DNA from: Tolypothrix bouteillei VB521301
GTDB lineage: Bacteria > Cyanobacteriota > Cyanobacteriia > Cyanobacteriales > Nostocaceae
DNA length: 64,000 nucleotides
Direction of reading: 5' to 3'
Assembly (NCBI RefSeq): GCF_000760695.4
Contig: NZ_JHEG04000001.1
Span: forward strand, 1,063,834 to 1,127,833
Positions 45,161 to 54,550 of the stretch are shown one piece after another. Numbering within the stretch: position 1 is the stretch's first letter; every line of letters starts with the position of its first letter. A program made the position numbers and the translations under genes. Below the pieces are notes generated by a model. That model saw nothing but the letters and a program-made list of their open reading frames with translations. It made no database searches and had not been told where the DNA came from.

Positions 45161-45544
45161 AACTATTCAGTTTTCTCTCCTTATTACATCTTTTGCATTG
45201 TTTGTACAGAAGTCTCGCTCGAAGCTTAACAAAGGTAGAACTGGACTTTTCAGTATTCTAAGTGCTAACACTGCAATTTTTTGACCGCGATAGTTAATCT
45301 GCTGAAATTTTAATATTCTTGCTTGAAAAAGTCTTTTAAGAACCTCTTTTTCTTACTTTTATAACTTTTCCTACTTTTAGCTAAGCCGGGTAGAAGCTTC
45401 TGGCTCTATCCGTAATGCATGGAGTAATACTCTGGAATACTAGATAAAAACTCAACGCCATATTAGCCGTTATAACTCTAGGAACCAGAGCAAAGCGCTA
45501 ACTTCGCCAATAGTTTTTTTACATAGGAGGAAAAATCTATAAGT
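45161..45544. other. Intergenic region between divergent genes
   Basis: This 384-base region contains an AGGAGG at about 45526, 14 bases before the first possible ATG of the hydrolase gene. I see no RNA gene or repeat. Confidence 0.4.
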
Positions 45545-47329
45545 ATGGACTGTAGGGAGTTTGCGAAATCAAGCGTTGGGAATGGAACTTTAGGCATTGA
45601 GCTAAAATTGCTAGCAATGTTGCAAATGATAACTATGAGTTCCCAACCAAGTTCGCCGATCCCCATCAATCGCGATCGCTCACACTTAGATATTTTTTAT
45701 ACTAAAATTCAAAAATTCCTGTGGTTAAAAATTGGGTTGGGATTTTTCAGTCTTGGACTACTAACTCCCCTTCCTTCCTTAGGCGCAGAACGACTGACTC
45801 TTTCTTTTGGTGTTTTGGGACGCTCTATCCCTATTGGTTCTTTGGAAGAATACGCTCATACTGGTAAAGTCGATGATGAACTGGCTGCATATACCCAGCA
45901 TGCCGATACGAAGCAGCTCAACCAGTTACGCGAGGTTCTGCTGACACCTATTCCCCTCACCTCTGTACAAGTGTCTCAATTTCTCTACACTCCTATTGGT
46001 GAAACATTACTCAAAAATCTTGGAGAAGTGGTGCAGCAAGATTCTGGTATTAGTGGATTTTACGCAATTCGAGCATCCTTGATTCTTGCTGCCGCAGAGC
46101 CAAAAGGTTTAACATTATTAAACGTACTAAAAAGATTTCCCTCCAGAACTATTTCGATTAATTTACCTCGCAGTTTGGAAATAGCAGCTGCATTCGAGAG
46201 GTTGGTTAATCAGACTCAAAGAACGCTTGCACTCATCAACGAGCAATCATCTCAAGAAGTAGCTAAGGCTTTTGCAGGGGGAGAAGTTTCTGTAAGAGAA
46301 TTGTTAAAACCAGGTAGTTTTAAGTGGCAAAAACGCACCATCATACTTAACGACATATCCCGCACTCGGACTTTCCCGGCTGACGTATACTTACCACTGA
46401 CTTCAGGTTCTCGTTCAGTCGTTGTAATTTCCCACGGGCTTGGTTCTGATAGAACAAGTTTTGCTTACTTAGCTGAGTACCTTGCTTCCTATGGATTTGT
46501 TGTGGCGGTTCCAGAGCATCCCGGTAGTAACGCCGAACAGTTACAAGCCTTATTATCAGGTAGAGCAAATGAAGTTGCTAGCCCCAGAGAGTTTGTGGAT
46601 CGCCCTCTAGATATAAAGTACCTCCTGGATCAACTTAGCAGCTTATCCCAATCAGATGGAGATTTTAAAGGTCGCTTAAATTTGGAGCAAGTAGGCGTCG
46701 TGGGACAGTCTTTTGGAGGTTACACAGCACTAGTTTTAGCAGGAGCACCGATTAATTTTGACCAACTTAAGAAAAATTGCCCAGCTTCACCAAATGCAGT
46801 CAACGTTTCTTTATTACTCCAATGTTTGGCTATTAACTTACCACCAATCGCTTATAACTTATCAGATTCACGGGTAAAAGCTGCGCTCGCAATTAACCAA
46901 ATTGACAGTACTATTTTGGGTCAAGCCAGCCTCAGTAAGATTAACATTCCTGTCATGACAGTTGCTGGCGGTTCTGATACTGTTGCTCCAGCACTTCCAG
47001 AACAAATTCAACCCTTCACATGGTTAACAACCCCAAATAAATATTTAGTTCTGGTGAATAATGCCACACATTTTTCAACGATCGCAGAGTCACCAAATTC
47101 TGCTATTCCAGTTCCAGACTCAGTTGTAGGTCCAAATCCTGCCATAGCCCGTCGCTATATCACGGCTTTGAGTCTTCCCTTTTTCCAGACTTACGTTGCC
47201 AATCAGCCCAGTTACCGTCGTTTTCTCAGCGCGGGTTATGCTAATGCTATCAGTCAGGAACCATTACCATTGAGTTTGGTGCAATCTTTGAACTTGGATG
47301 CTGCTAGAAGTAAAGAGAGTGGAAAATAA
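45545..47329 (+). CDS. Alpha/beta hydrolase with N-terminal DUF1400 domain
   Basis: The product has up to 594 residues. A hydrophobic signal segment (about 60-80, GLGFFSLGLLTPLPSLGAER) is followed by a DUF1400 region (AERLTLSFGVLGRSIPIGSL) and then an alpha/beta hydrolase domain with SVVVISHGLGSDRTSFAYLA, the nucleophile elbow VGVVGQSFGGYTA and a late His (NNATHFS). It is likely an exported esterase or lipase-like enzyme of unknown substrate. Start is uncertain: ATG 45545 has AGGAGG at 14 bases; ATG 45635 (MSSQPSSP) is an alternative and gives a more normal signal peptide position. Confidence 0.78.
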   Translation: MDCREFAKSSVGNGTLGIELKLLAMLQMITMSSQPSSPIPINRDRSHLDIFYTKIQKFLWLKIGLGFFSLGLLTPLPSLGAERLTLSFGVLGRSIPIGSLEEYAHTGKVDDELAAYTQHADTKQLNQLREVLLTPIPLTSVQVSQFLYTPIGETLLKNLGEVVQQDSGISGFYAIRASLILAAAEPKGLTLLNVLKRFPSRTISINLPRSLEIAAAFERLVNQTQRTLALINEQSSQEVAKAFAGGEVSVRELLKPGSFKWQKRTIILNDISRTRTFPADVYLPLTSGSRSVVVISHGLGSDRTSFAYLAEYLASYGFVVAVPEHPGSNAEQLQALLSGRANEVASPREFVDRPLDIKYLLDQLSSLSQSDGDFKGRLNLEQVGVVGQSFGGYTALVLAGAPINFDQLKKNCPASPNAVNVSLLLQCLAINLPPIAYNLSDSRVKAALAINQIDSTILGQASLSKINIPVMTVAGGSDTVAPALPEQIQPFTWLTTPNKYLVLVNNATHFSTIAESPNSAIPVPDSVVGPNPAIARRYITALSLPFFQTYVANQPSYRRFLSAGYANAISQEPLPLSLVQSLNLDAARSKESGK

Positions 47330-47347
47330 ATCTACTTGAAACTGCCT

Positions 47348-47461
47348 AAAATATGTCAATTCTGGATATGCTTGTCCGATTCTACGCTCGCTGCGATCGA
47401 ACAAAAAAGTGCGATTACCTGTTGTGCCTAAATCTAATGTCAGAATAAAACCCATTGACAT
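47348..47461 (-). pseudogene. N-terminal remnant of glycerol kinase
   Basis: The minus strand encodes MSMGFILTLDLGTTGNRTFL and then FDRSERRIGQAYPELTYF, the start of an FGGY glycerol kinase including the first phosphate-binding motif. The match stops after about 38 residues and the rest of the gene is absent. Read from its own ATG it would give a 65-residue product with a random tail. Confidence 0.7.
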
Positions 47462-47504
47462 AACACAACTTAGTTAAGATCTATCAGTTAAGAGTATCAG
47501 ATAT

Positions 47505-47532
47505 GTAAAGACGCGCCATGGCGCGTCTTTAC
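47505..47532. repeat. 28-bp perfect palindrome
   Basis: GTAAAGACGCGCCA and TGGCGCGTCTTTAC are perfect inverse copies with no spacer. It lies just after the stop of the coiled-coil gene at 47544, so it may terminate that minus-strand unit. It also has the look of a dispersed cyanobacterial palindrome. Confidence 0.7.
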
Positions 47533-47543
47533 GGAGACCAGTG

Positions 47544-47990
47544 TTACTGTTCAGACCGTGCGTCCTCATCCTTTGCACCGTTTTTCTCCCGTTTCAGGCT
47601 TTCTTCTAAGGCTTGAATTTGCTCTCTACGGGCTTCCAACTCTAAAGAGCGACGGGCTAGGTCTTGATTTTGCAATGTTAAGTTTTGTCTCCACTGTTCT
47701 GCTCGCTCAGTTTCCTGTTGCAAGAATTCAGGCGTGATACCATTGGCAAGGTAGGTCTGTACCAAATTGAGCACCCAATCAGTGGCTTCTTCCAAACTCT
47801 GGATATCACCTGTGGGGGAAAGTTCCACGAGAACAAGTAGTTTTTCTGCTAGAATCTTTCCTTTTCCCAAAAGAATAAAAGCTTCTTCTGGTATCGTAAC
47901 CCACATATGTTCAGCTTCCTGACGTGCCAACAACCGCAACTGAAGCTGGTCCAGAAAGTCATTTTTATGCACCTGAGCTAGATATAGCAT
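47544..47990 (-). CDS. Coiled-coil protein, conserved hypothetical
   Basis: The product has 148 residues from ATG 47990; the same frame is open to a TTG at 48020. The N-terminal half begins MLYLAQVHKNDFLDQLQLRL and contains WVTIPEEAFILLGKGKILAEKLLVLVELS. The C-terminal half (about 90-148) is a charged coiled coil (LARRSLELEARREQIQALEE). Function unknown. It follows valS on the same strand with about 40 bases between, so they may be co-transcribed. Confidence 0.65.
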   Translation of the reverse strand: MLYLAQVHKNDFLDQLQLRLLARQEAEHMWVTIPEEAFILLGKGKILAEKLLVLVELSPTGDIQSLEEATDWVLNLVQTYLANGITPEFLQQETERAEQWRQNLTLQNQDLARRSLELEARREQIQALEESLKREKNGAKDEDARSEQ

Positions 47991-48032
47991 GACGGTTGTC
48001 TGGGTTATTAATTTTAGCAATCTACTTGATTG

Positions 48033-51000
48033 CTATGCTAACCCACGAAGCCGATCGCGTAAAATCTCTGCTTGTTTTTCAGCTTCTGCCAAAGCATCTC
48101 TTGCTCCCTGTACGACGTCTTGTGGTGCTTTATCCACAAATTTGGAATTGCTTAATCTTCCACGCAAAGATTGAGCTTCGCTTTCTGCTTTGTTAAGGCT
48201 TCTTTCTAGCTTAGCTCGCAAGGTATCAAGATCGACAACACCTTTGAGAGGAATGACCACTTGTACCGTACCGACAACACCTGCGATCGCTTGTTCTGGT
48301 TCTTGAGGTTGGGTTTCAATGTGCGGTGGATTTTCTTTAGGAGTTGGTGGAAACCATTGCTCCCAGAATTTTTGTCTTCTTTCAGCCAACAAGATATTCT
48401 GGACAACAAACCATGCAGAATAACCAAAACCAACCAGTTCAAAGAACTTTCCAAAGAAGGGCAGATCGTCTACTGCATCAGCGACAGCAAACCCTACTCT
48501 CAACACGAAAATAGCGCCAATAATAGCTGCTATTTTTCCCCAATTGATGGATAAGTTTTTACTAGCAACTGTTGTATTCTTTTGTTCGCCAGTAATAGTT
48601 AAATTCTCCACCTTAGCCAAATCTTTAATATAAGGCTGTCCTGCGTTAAGAATTTGTTGTTCCTTTGTGCTTTCGCTTTGTAAGTTAACTGTTATCTTCG
48701 CCCCAGGCTTAATATCTGCCTCAGCCCGCAAGTTACGAATTGTACGAATTGTAGCAAAAAGTAATTCAAACTGTTCTTCTAAAGCAGAGTCAATAAAATT
48801 CGCATCTGCTTCTGGATAAAGTTGTAAGGACAAACTTTGCCTGGAATCAATGGGTTGCTGTGTCAGAGTATGCCAAATCTCTTCAGTAATATGAGGCATA
48901 AAAGGATGAAGTAATTTGAGGATGCCTTCTAAAACATAAGCAAGAGTTTGTTGTGCGACATGGCGAGACTCAGGGTTGGCATCTTTTTGCAAGCGAGATT
49001 TCACAAGTTCGATATACCAGTCGCAAAAGTCACCCCAGATAAATTCATAAAGCCCTTTTGCTGCTTCCCCCAATCCGTAATTGTGGAAGAAATCATTGGT
49101 TTGTTTGACAACTTGATTGTAGCGGGAAACAATCCAGCGATCGCTCAATTCCAATTTTGAATAGTGAATATTGGATATTCGATTATCCGACTCCAATCCA
49201 AAATCGTCTAAGTTCATCATCACAAAACGGGCAGCATTCCACAACTTATTAGCAAAATTGCGGGCTGCTTCTACTGATGGCGATTCATCTGTTTTGCGAT
49301 TGTAATCCAACCGGATATCTTGACCTGCACCTGCAACTTCCTTAATGAGGGTATAACGCAAAGCATCAGTACCGTATTTGTCAATCAGAAGCAACGGATC
49401 GACACCGTTACCAGCTGATTTGGACATTTTTTTGCCATTTTCATCCAATACCAAGCCGTGGATGTAAACAGATTTAAACGGCATTTGTCCGGTAAAATGC
49501 CCACCCATCATAGTCATTCTGGCAACCCAGAAAAAGATAATGTCAAAACCCGTGACCAAGGTACTGGTAGGATAGTAAGTTGCTAAGTCTGGAGTTTGTT
49601 CGGGCCAACCTAAAGTCGAAAAAGGCCATAACCCCGAAGAAAACCAAGTATCAAGCACGTCTGGATCTTGCTCTATCTTGACATTATCGCCAAATTGTGC
49701 GTTAAGCTTTTCCCTTGCTTCTGCTTCTGACTTGGCAACAACAAAGGGAGTTGTGTCAGATATTTCTCCCCCTGTTTCGCTAACTGCGTACCAAGCAGGG
49801 ATTTGGTGTCCCCACCACAACTGACGGGAAATACACCAATCTTTTAGTTTCACCAACCAATCACGGTACACCTTTGTCCAGCGTTGGGGAACAAACTCAG
49901 GAGAATTTTTCTGGTCGAGAAATTCCAGTGCTCTGTCTGCCATTGGGCGAATTTTAACAAACCACTGGGTTGAGAGGAGGGGTTCAACGGGGACTTTCCC
50001 TCGCTCGCTGTAAGGAACTGAATGTTTGTAATCCTCAATTTTTACTAGAAATCCATCTGTTTCTAAACGAGAAACAACATTTTTTCTAGCAACAAAGCGG
50101 TCTTGTCCTTGGAATGAACCAGCATTCTCATTGAGCGTACCGTCCTTATTCATGATGTTAATAAACGGCAGATTGTGACGCTGACCCATTTCAAAGTCAT
50201 TCAGATCGTGGGCGGGAGTGACTTTTACGCAACCCGTCCCAAAAGTGGGGTCAACTAACTCATCACCAATAATGGGAATTTCCCGATTCATAATTGGCAA
50301 AGTTAGGGTTTTCCCAATCAAATGCTTGTAGCGATCGTCATTTGGATTTACAGCCACAGCAGTATCGCCCAACATTGTTTCCGGACGAGTTGTGGCAACT
50401 TCTACAGAGCCAGTACCATCAGTTAGGGGATAGCGGAAGTGCCAGAGGTGACCATCAACTTCTTTTAAGTCTACTTCTAAATCAGAAACAGCGGATTGTG
50501 ATTCCGGACACCAGTTTACTAAGTATTTACCGCGATAAATTAGCCCTTCTTCGTAGAGACTTGTAAAAGCGTGAGCTACAGCTTTAGATAAACCTTCATC
50601 TAGGGTAAACCGTTCCCGCGTCCAATCTACCGATACACCCAAGCGCCGCAATTGATTGACAATTGTTCCCCCTGATTCTGCTTTCCATTGCCAAGCACGT
50701 TCTAGAAATTTGTTGCGTCCCAACTCGTAGCGAGTTTTGCCCTCTGCTTTGAGCTGCTTTTCCAGAATGGCTTGTACTGCAATGCTGGCGTGGTCAGTTC
50801 CGGGGAGATAAAGGGTATTGAGCCCTTTCATCCGATGGTAGCGCACGAGGGTATCAATCAGTGAATTGTCAAAGGCGTGACCCATGTGCAGGCTACCTGT
50901 AACGTTAGGTGGCGGAATAACGATGCAGTAGGATTGACTGCTTTGATTGGGGTCGGCTTTGTAAGTTTGGTTTTCTTCCCAAAATTTTTGCCACTTGGCT

Positions 51001-51056
51001 TCTGTGGAGAAGGGTTCGTAAAGACTGGGGAGATTTGTGTTTGTTGTTGCGGTCAT
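48033..51056 (-). CDS. valS: Valine-tRNA ligase with CAAD membrane domain
   Basis: The 1007-residue product charges tRNA-Val. It has the class I HIGH block [13 protein letters not shown] (about residue 50), the editing domain and KMSKS in [10 protein letters not shown] (about residue 543). Between the anticodon-binding domain and the C-terminal coiled coil, residues about 828-925 form a CAAD domain with two hydrophobic helices ([40 protein letters not shown]). CAAD appendages anchor some cyanobacterial aminoacyl-tRNA synthetases to thylakoid membranes. Apart from this the enzyme looks complete. Confidence 0.96.
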   Translation of the reverse strand: MTATTNTNLPSLYEPFSTEAKWQKFWEENQTYKADPNQSSQSYCIVIPPPNVTGSLHMGHAFDNSLIDTLVRYHRMKGLNTLYLPGTDHASIAVQAILEKQLKAEGKTRYELGRNKFLERAWQWKAESGGTIVNQLRRLGVSVDWTRERFTLDEGLSKAVAHAFTSLYEEGLIYRGKYLVNWCPESQSAVSDLEVDLKEVDGHLWHFRYPLTDGTGSVEVATTRPETMLGDTAVAVNPNDDRYKHLIGKTLTLPIMNREIPIIGDELVDPTFGTGCVKVTPAHDLNDFEMGQRHNLPFINIMNKDGTLNENAGSFQGQDRFVARKNVVSRLETDGFLVKIEDYKHSVPYSERGKVPVEPLLSTQWFVKIRPMADRALEFLDQKNSPEFVPQRWTKVYRDWLVKLKDWCISRQLWWGHQIPAWYAVSETGGEISDTTPFVVAKSEAEAREKLNAQFGDNVKIEQDPDVLDTWFSSGLWPFSTLGWPEQTPDLATYYPTSTLVTGFDIIFFWVARMTMMGGHFTGQMPFKSVYIHGLVLDENGKKMSKSAGNGVDPLLLIDKYGTDALRYTLIKEVAGAGQDIRLDYNRKTDESPSVEAARNFANKLWNAARFVMMNLDDFGLESDNRISNIHYSKLELSDRWIVSRYNQVVKQTNDFFHNYGLGEAAKGLYEFIWGDFCDWYIELVKSRLQKDANPESRHVAQQTLAYVLEGILKLLHPFMPHITEEIWHTLTQQPIDSRQSLSLQLYPEADANFIDSALEEQFELLFATIRTIRNLRAEADIKPGAKITVNLQSESTKEQQILNAGQPYIKDLAKVENLTITGEQKNTTVASKNLSINWGKIAAIIGAIFVLRVGFAVADAVDDLPFFGKFFELVGFGYSAWFVVQNILLAERRQKFWEQWFPPTPKENPPHIETQPQEPEQAIAGVVGTVQVVIPLKGVVDLDTLRAKLERSLNKAESEAQSLRGRLSNSKFVDKAPQDVVQGARDALAEAEKQAEILRDRLRGLA

Positions 51057-51118
51057 GCTGGGAAAACTATCAGTGGAAGGACTTTTATAAATTTTGCCAC
51101 AGGCTTAAGGAGTGTTTT

Positions 51119-51544
51119 ATGGAAATGAACCGCAGAGGCGCAGAGGGCGCAGAGAGAAGAGAGTTAGGAGAGGAAATGAGTGAGTTGACCGGATCTGTCA
51201 TTGGGGCGGCGATTGAGGTACATCGAATGTTGGGACCTGGATTTCTGGAGTCGGTGTATCATCAAGCTTTGAGGCTAGAATTTGAAATGCGGGGTATACC
51301 TCACAAATCTAAATATCCCGTAGCAATTACTTACAAAAGTCATCAAGTTGGTGAGGGCGAATTAGATTTTTTCGTTGGTGATACTCTTGTTGTCGAATTG
51401 AAAGCTGTTGAAAAATTAGCACCCATTCACGAGGCTCAAGTCATTTCCTATCTAAAAACAACCAACCAAACCCTTGCCCTTCTCATCAACTTTAACGTTC
51501 CCATCCTCAAACAGGGTATCAAAAGAATAGTACTTTCCTCTTAA
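51119..51544 (+). CDS. GxxExxY family protein (PD-(D/E)XK nuclease-like)
   Basis: The product has 141 residues from ATG 51119, preceded by AAGGAG. The core shows the family signature GPGFLESVY (about residue 40) and the nuclease-like motif GELDFFVGDTLVVELKAVEK, in which D and ExK match a PD-(D/E)XK site, then HEAQVISYLKTTNQTLALLINF. The first 15 residues (MEMNRRGAEGAERRE) are encoded by a dispersed repeat; an inverted copy follows the stop codon. The biological role of this family is not established. Gene and repeats together look like a small mobile unit. Confidence 0.85.
   Translation: MEMNRRGAEGAERRELGEEMSELTGSVIGAAIEVHRMLGPGFLESVYHQALRLEFEMRGIPHKSKYPVAITYKSHQVGEGELDFFVGDTLVVELKAVEKLAPIHEAQVISYLKTTNQTLALLINFNVPILKQGIKRIVLSS
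51124..51158 (+). repeat. Left copy of an inverted repeat framing the GxxExxY gene
   Basis: The 35-base segment begins AATGAACCGCAGAGGCGCAG and ends GCGCAGAGAGAA. It matches the reverse complement of 51557-51591 with one difference. It includes an in-frame ATG and encodes NRRGAEGAERR. Confidence 0.85.
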
Positions 51545-51556
51545 CTCTTCTCCTCA

Positions 51557-51591
51557 TTCTCTCTGCGCTCTCTGCGCCTCTGCGGTTCATT
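51557..51591 (-). repeat. Right copy of the inverted repeat framing the GxxExxY gene
   Basis: Reverse complement of the left copy with one mismatch, starting 12 bases after the stop codon. Confidence 0.85.
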
Positions 51592-51660
51592 AAACAAAAA
51601 ACGGAATTTGTTACACCATCCTTGTAGTCATCTAAATTGCTCAATAATACCGATAATTTT

Positions 51661-51951
51661 ATGAAATTAAAACCTAGTTTACTTCAATTTATTGTCATCG
51701 GCATGACGATATCCTTGTTGGCTTCCTGCACCCGAGTTCCAGAAACGAGCCAGATAAACTGCAACAGCTCACAAGCACAGCGCTCCTATGAATGCAATAA
51801 CTCTAGCAGTGGTGGTAGCAGTCGCATTTACCATGGGGGTTCTGGATATAGATACCGTGGTGGTAGTAGAGGTAGTTCAAGCTATTCCCCGGCTCAGGTA
51901 GGTCGTTCTGGATTTGGTAGTTTTGGTCGCGGTGCTAGCGCAGGTGGTTAA
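51661..51951 (+). CDS. Small Gly/Ser-rich lipoprotein
   Basis: The product has 96 residues from ATG 51661. A lipoprotein signal peptide ends in the lipobox LLASC (cleavage before Cys at about residue 22). The mature part is short and ends in a Gly/Ser/Arg/Tyr-rich tail (SGYRYRGGSRGSSSY, GRSGFGSFGRGASAGG). The tail and the position directly before an ATP-grasp gene recall the YgiB lipoprotein and its partner YgiC. Four bases separate it from the next start, so they form an operon. Confidence 0.65.
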   Translation: MKLKPSLLQFIVIGMTISLLASCTRVPETSQINCNSSQAQRSYECNNSSSGGSSRIYHGGSGYRYRGGSRGSSSYSPAQVGRSGFGSFGRGASAGG

Positions 51952-51955
51952 GAGA

Positions 51956-53224
51956 ATGAATGTAGATATTTTTGATAGCCCTCAACGAAAGCAGTTCTTT
52001 CAATCCATGAAAATGGGTTGGTATAATGTTTGCCCAATTGAGGAAGGAACGGGTATCCCTCTGACTGACCAAGAAACGCCATACGCGTTGTATTACTGTC
52101 ATACAGTTTCCCCACAAACTATACAAGAAATTAAACAGGCATCTGAATTGGTTGGTAGTGTTTTGATGGAAGCTTGGTCTATTGTTCGTACCCTTGATGA
52201 AGAGACTTTACTTGACTATGGCTTTCCTAAAGATGCTATTAAGGTAGTGAAGCATGATTCTCTTGCACCATTTTGTATGCGACTGGATTGGTGCTGGAAT
52301 GAAGAGACAGGCGTAAAAAAAGTTATTGAAACAAATCCTCAAACGCCTAGCTTTTGGTTTGAATGTACGGAAGGTAATGGTAAAGTTGCAGAACATTTTG
52401 AATTAAAAGACCCCGTGTATGATGCTCAAAATGTGTTGAGTGTGTCCCTCAATCAACATATACAAAGGGCAGCACAAGTGCTCAAGAAAAGAGTTCAAGA
52501 ATGCCGTGTTGCTTTTACAGCATTAAATAATGCCGAAGATTTAGGTACGATGAGATGGTTGAGTAAAAAATTTAATCATAAAAGTGCTGTACTACCTTTA
52601 GAATATCTTCGTATTAAAGATGGAAAATATCTATTTGATTCTAGAACGGGGCTACCTATAGATATATTGTTTATGTGGTATCCCATTGAATGGGTTATTT
52701 ATGATACAGATGATAAAGGAGAGAGATTGTGGCCTGCCCTTGAGCAACTGATTTTAGAGAACAAAGTTGTTATTGTTAACTTTGGTTCTGCTTTTGCACT
52801 ACAGCCTAAAAGTATATTTGCGCTGATTACAGATTTGGGATTGGAATTGTTTAATCATAAAGATGCTCAAACAATTTTTGACTATTTCCCCAAAACTTCT
52901 ATGGTGCCAGAAAAAATAGGAAATTCATACTTTGCCAAACCTATTTTGGGAAGGGAAGGTGCAGGAGGATTCGCTGTCAAATCGGGAGAGGTTGCTGTTC
53001 GCAGTCACAGTAACGATCCTTGGTATATAGAACAAGATTATGTGTATCAGGAGTTATTGGAACTTCCCACTTTAGAACTCGCCCAGCAATCTATGACTGT
53101 AGTTTGGGGAGCTTGGTTGTACAATAACGGTCAAGATAAATTGGTGTCAGGTGGTGTAGGAATGCGTGTTTCTGAGGGGAAAATAACAGATAATATTTCC
53201 TATTGGTGTCCTATTGGATGTTAA
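51956..53224 (+). CDS. Glutathionylspermidine synthase-like ATP-grasp protein (YgiC type)
   Basis: The product has 422 residues from ATG 51956; an upstream in-frame extension overlaps the lipoprotein gene and is unlikely. It has the GSP_synth layout: MRLDWCWNEETGVKKVIETN near the N-terminus, a central Rossmann-like part and the ATP-grasp motifs VPEKIGNSYFAKPILGREGAGG and a final block with VSGGVGMRVSEG. Enzymes of this group form an amide bond between a carboxyl group and an amine with ATP. The real substrate of the stand-alone YgiC-like proteins is unknown. Second gene of the operon. Confidence 0.8.
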   Translation: MNVDIFDSPQRKQFFQSMKMGWYNVCPIEEGTGIPLTDQETPYALYYCHTVSPQTIQEIKQASELVGSVLMEAWSIVRTLDEETLLDYGFPKDAIKVVKHDSLAPFCMRLDWCWNEETGVKKVIETNPQTPSFWFECTEGNGKVAEHFELKDPVYDAQNVLSVSLNQHIQRAAQVLKKRVQECRVAFTALNNAEDLGTMRWLSKKFNHKSAVLPLEYLRIKDGKYLFDSRTGLPIDILFMWYPIEWVIYDTDDKGERLWPALEQLILENKVVIVNFGSAFALQPKSIFALITDLGLELFNHKDAQTIFDYFPKTSMVPEKIGNSYFAKPILGREGAGGFAVKSGEVAVRSHSNDPWYIEQDYVYQELLELPTLELAQQSMTVVWGAWLYNNGQDKLVSGGVGMRVSEGKITDNISYWCPIGC

Positions 53225-53242
53225 AGTCAACCAAGTCATTGT

Positions 53243-54529
53243 ATGGAAGAGCAAATTAAATCTCGTTCTCCTTGGGCGTTTATTCCTACTTTGTATTTTG
53301 CCTCTGGAATGCCCTATGTCATTATCAATACGCTTTCTGTGATTTTTTACAAGAAATTAGGTATCGATAATACTCAAATTACATTTTGGACGAGTTTGCT
53401 TTATCTTCCCTGGATTCTCAAAATGTTTTGGAGTCCAATTGTTGATACCTATTGGACAAAAAGAACATGGATACTGGGTACGCAATTGGCTATGTTCTGT
53501 TGTCTGGGGTTAGTTGCTTTTTCATTACAATTGCCAAATTTCTTTTTTATATCCTTAGCGGGATTGACTGTTGGAGCATTTATTTCGGCAACTTATGATA
53601 TTGCAACGGATGGTTTTTATTTACTGGCTTTAAATCCAGGTGAACAAGCTTTCTTTGTGGGTATTCGTTCGCTTTTTTATCGGATTGCTCTTATTTTTGG
53701 TTCTGGTTTTTTGGTAATTTTGGCCGGGATACTTGAAGAAAAGTATCTAAAAAGTATTCCTTTGAGTTGGAGTCTATCTATTGGTTTATCATCATTAATA
53801 TTAGCTACATTATTTATATTTCATCAGATTTTTTTGCCTTTGCCTGAAGCTGGCGATCGCAGTCAGTTAGAAGCTCAATCAAAGATTTCTTTTTTTGATA
53901 TTATTATTTCTTATTTTAAACAAGAAAAAATTGCGGCTATTTTAGCATTTATACTGCTTTATAGATTTGGTGAGGCAATGTTGCTAAAAATAGCTCAATT
54001 GTTTTTACTGGATAAACCAGAAGCAGGAGGATTGGGGCTATCAACATCAACTGTGGGTTTAATCTACGGTACCTTTGGGGTTCTTTCTTTAATTGTGGGA
54101 GGCATTACAGGTGGGATGGTTATTTCAAGGTATGGATTAAAAAAATGTCTTTTGCCGATGGCTTTGGCATTGAATCTACCCGATATATTCTATGTCTATA
54201 TGGCTTATGCTAAACCATCTTTGCCTCTTGTTTATGCTTTAGTCTCTTTTGAGCAATTGGGATATGGTTTTGGATTCACTGCATTTAGTATTTATTTAAT
54301 GTATATTTCTAAAGGAGAATATAAAACTTCTCATTTTGCTATTTCTACAGGTATTATGGCTTTGGGTATAATGTTGCCTGGGTTAATTAGCGGTTACATT
54401 CAGGCACAAGTAGGGTATTTCTTATTTTTTATATTAGTATGTTTGTTGACAGTTCCTGGCATGATAACTCTATTTTTTATTCCTTTGGAAGAAGGAACTG
54501 CAGATAAACGCATCTCAACTAACAACTAA
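53243..54529 (+). CDS. AmpG-like MFS transporter
   Basis: The 428-residue product has twelve hydrophobic segments. It begins FIPTLYFASGMPYVIINTLS and contains LLYLPWILKMFWSPIVDTYW, the AmpG/PAT-family helix 2-3 signature, and YDIATDGFYLLAL. AmpG proteins import muropeptides (GlcNAc-anhydroMurNAc peptides) for cell-wall recycling. The substrate here is inferred from family and neighbours. Spacing of 18 bases to the previous gene and 21 to the next supports an operon. Confidence 0.8.
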   Translation: MEEQIKSRSPWAFIPTLYFASGMPYVIINTLSVIFYKKLGIDNTQITFWTSLLYLPWILKMFWSPIVDTYWTKRTWILGTQLAMFCCLGLVAFSLQLPNFFFISLAGLTVGAFISATYDIATDGFYLLALNPGEQAFFVGIRSLFYRIALIFGSGFLVILAGILEEKYLKSIPLSWSLSIGLSSLILATLFIFHQIFLPLPEAGDRSQLEAQSKISFFDIIISYFKQEKIAAILAFILLYRFGEAMLLKIAQLFLLDKPEAGGLGLSTSTVGLIYGTFGVLSLIVGGITGGMVISRYGLKKCLLPMALALNLPDIFYVYMAYAKPSLPLVYALVSFEQLGYGFGFTAFSIYLMYISKGEYKTSHFAISTGIMALGIMLPGLISGYIQAQVGYFLFFILVCLLTVPGMITLFFIPLEEGTADKRISTNN

Positions 54530-54550
54530 CGAATAACAATTAAGTAGGTT

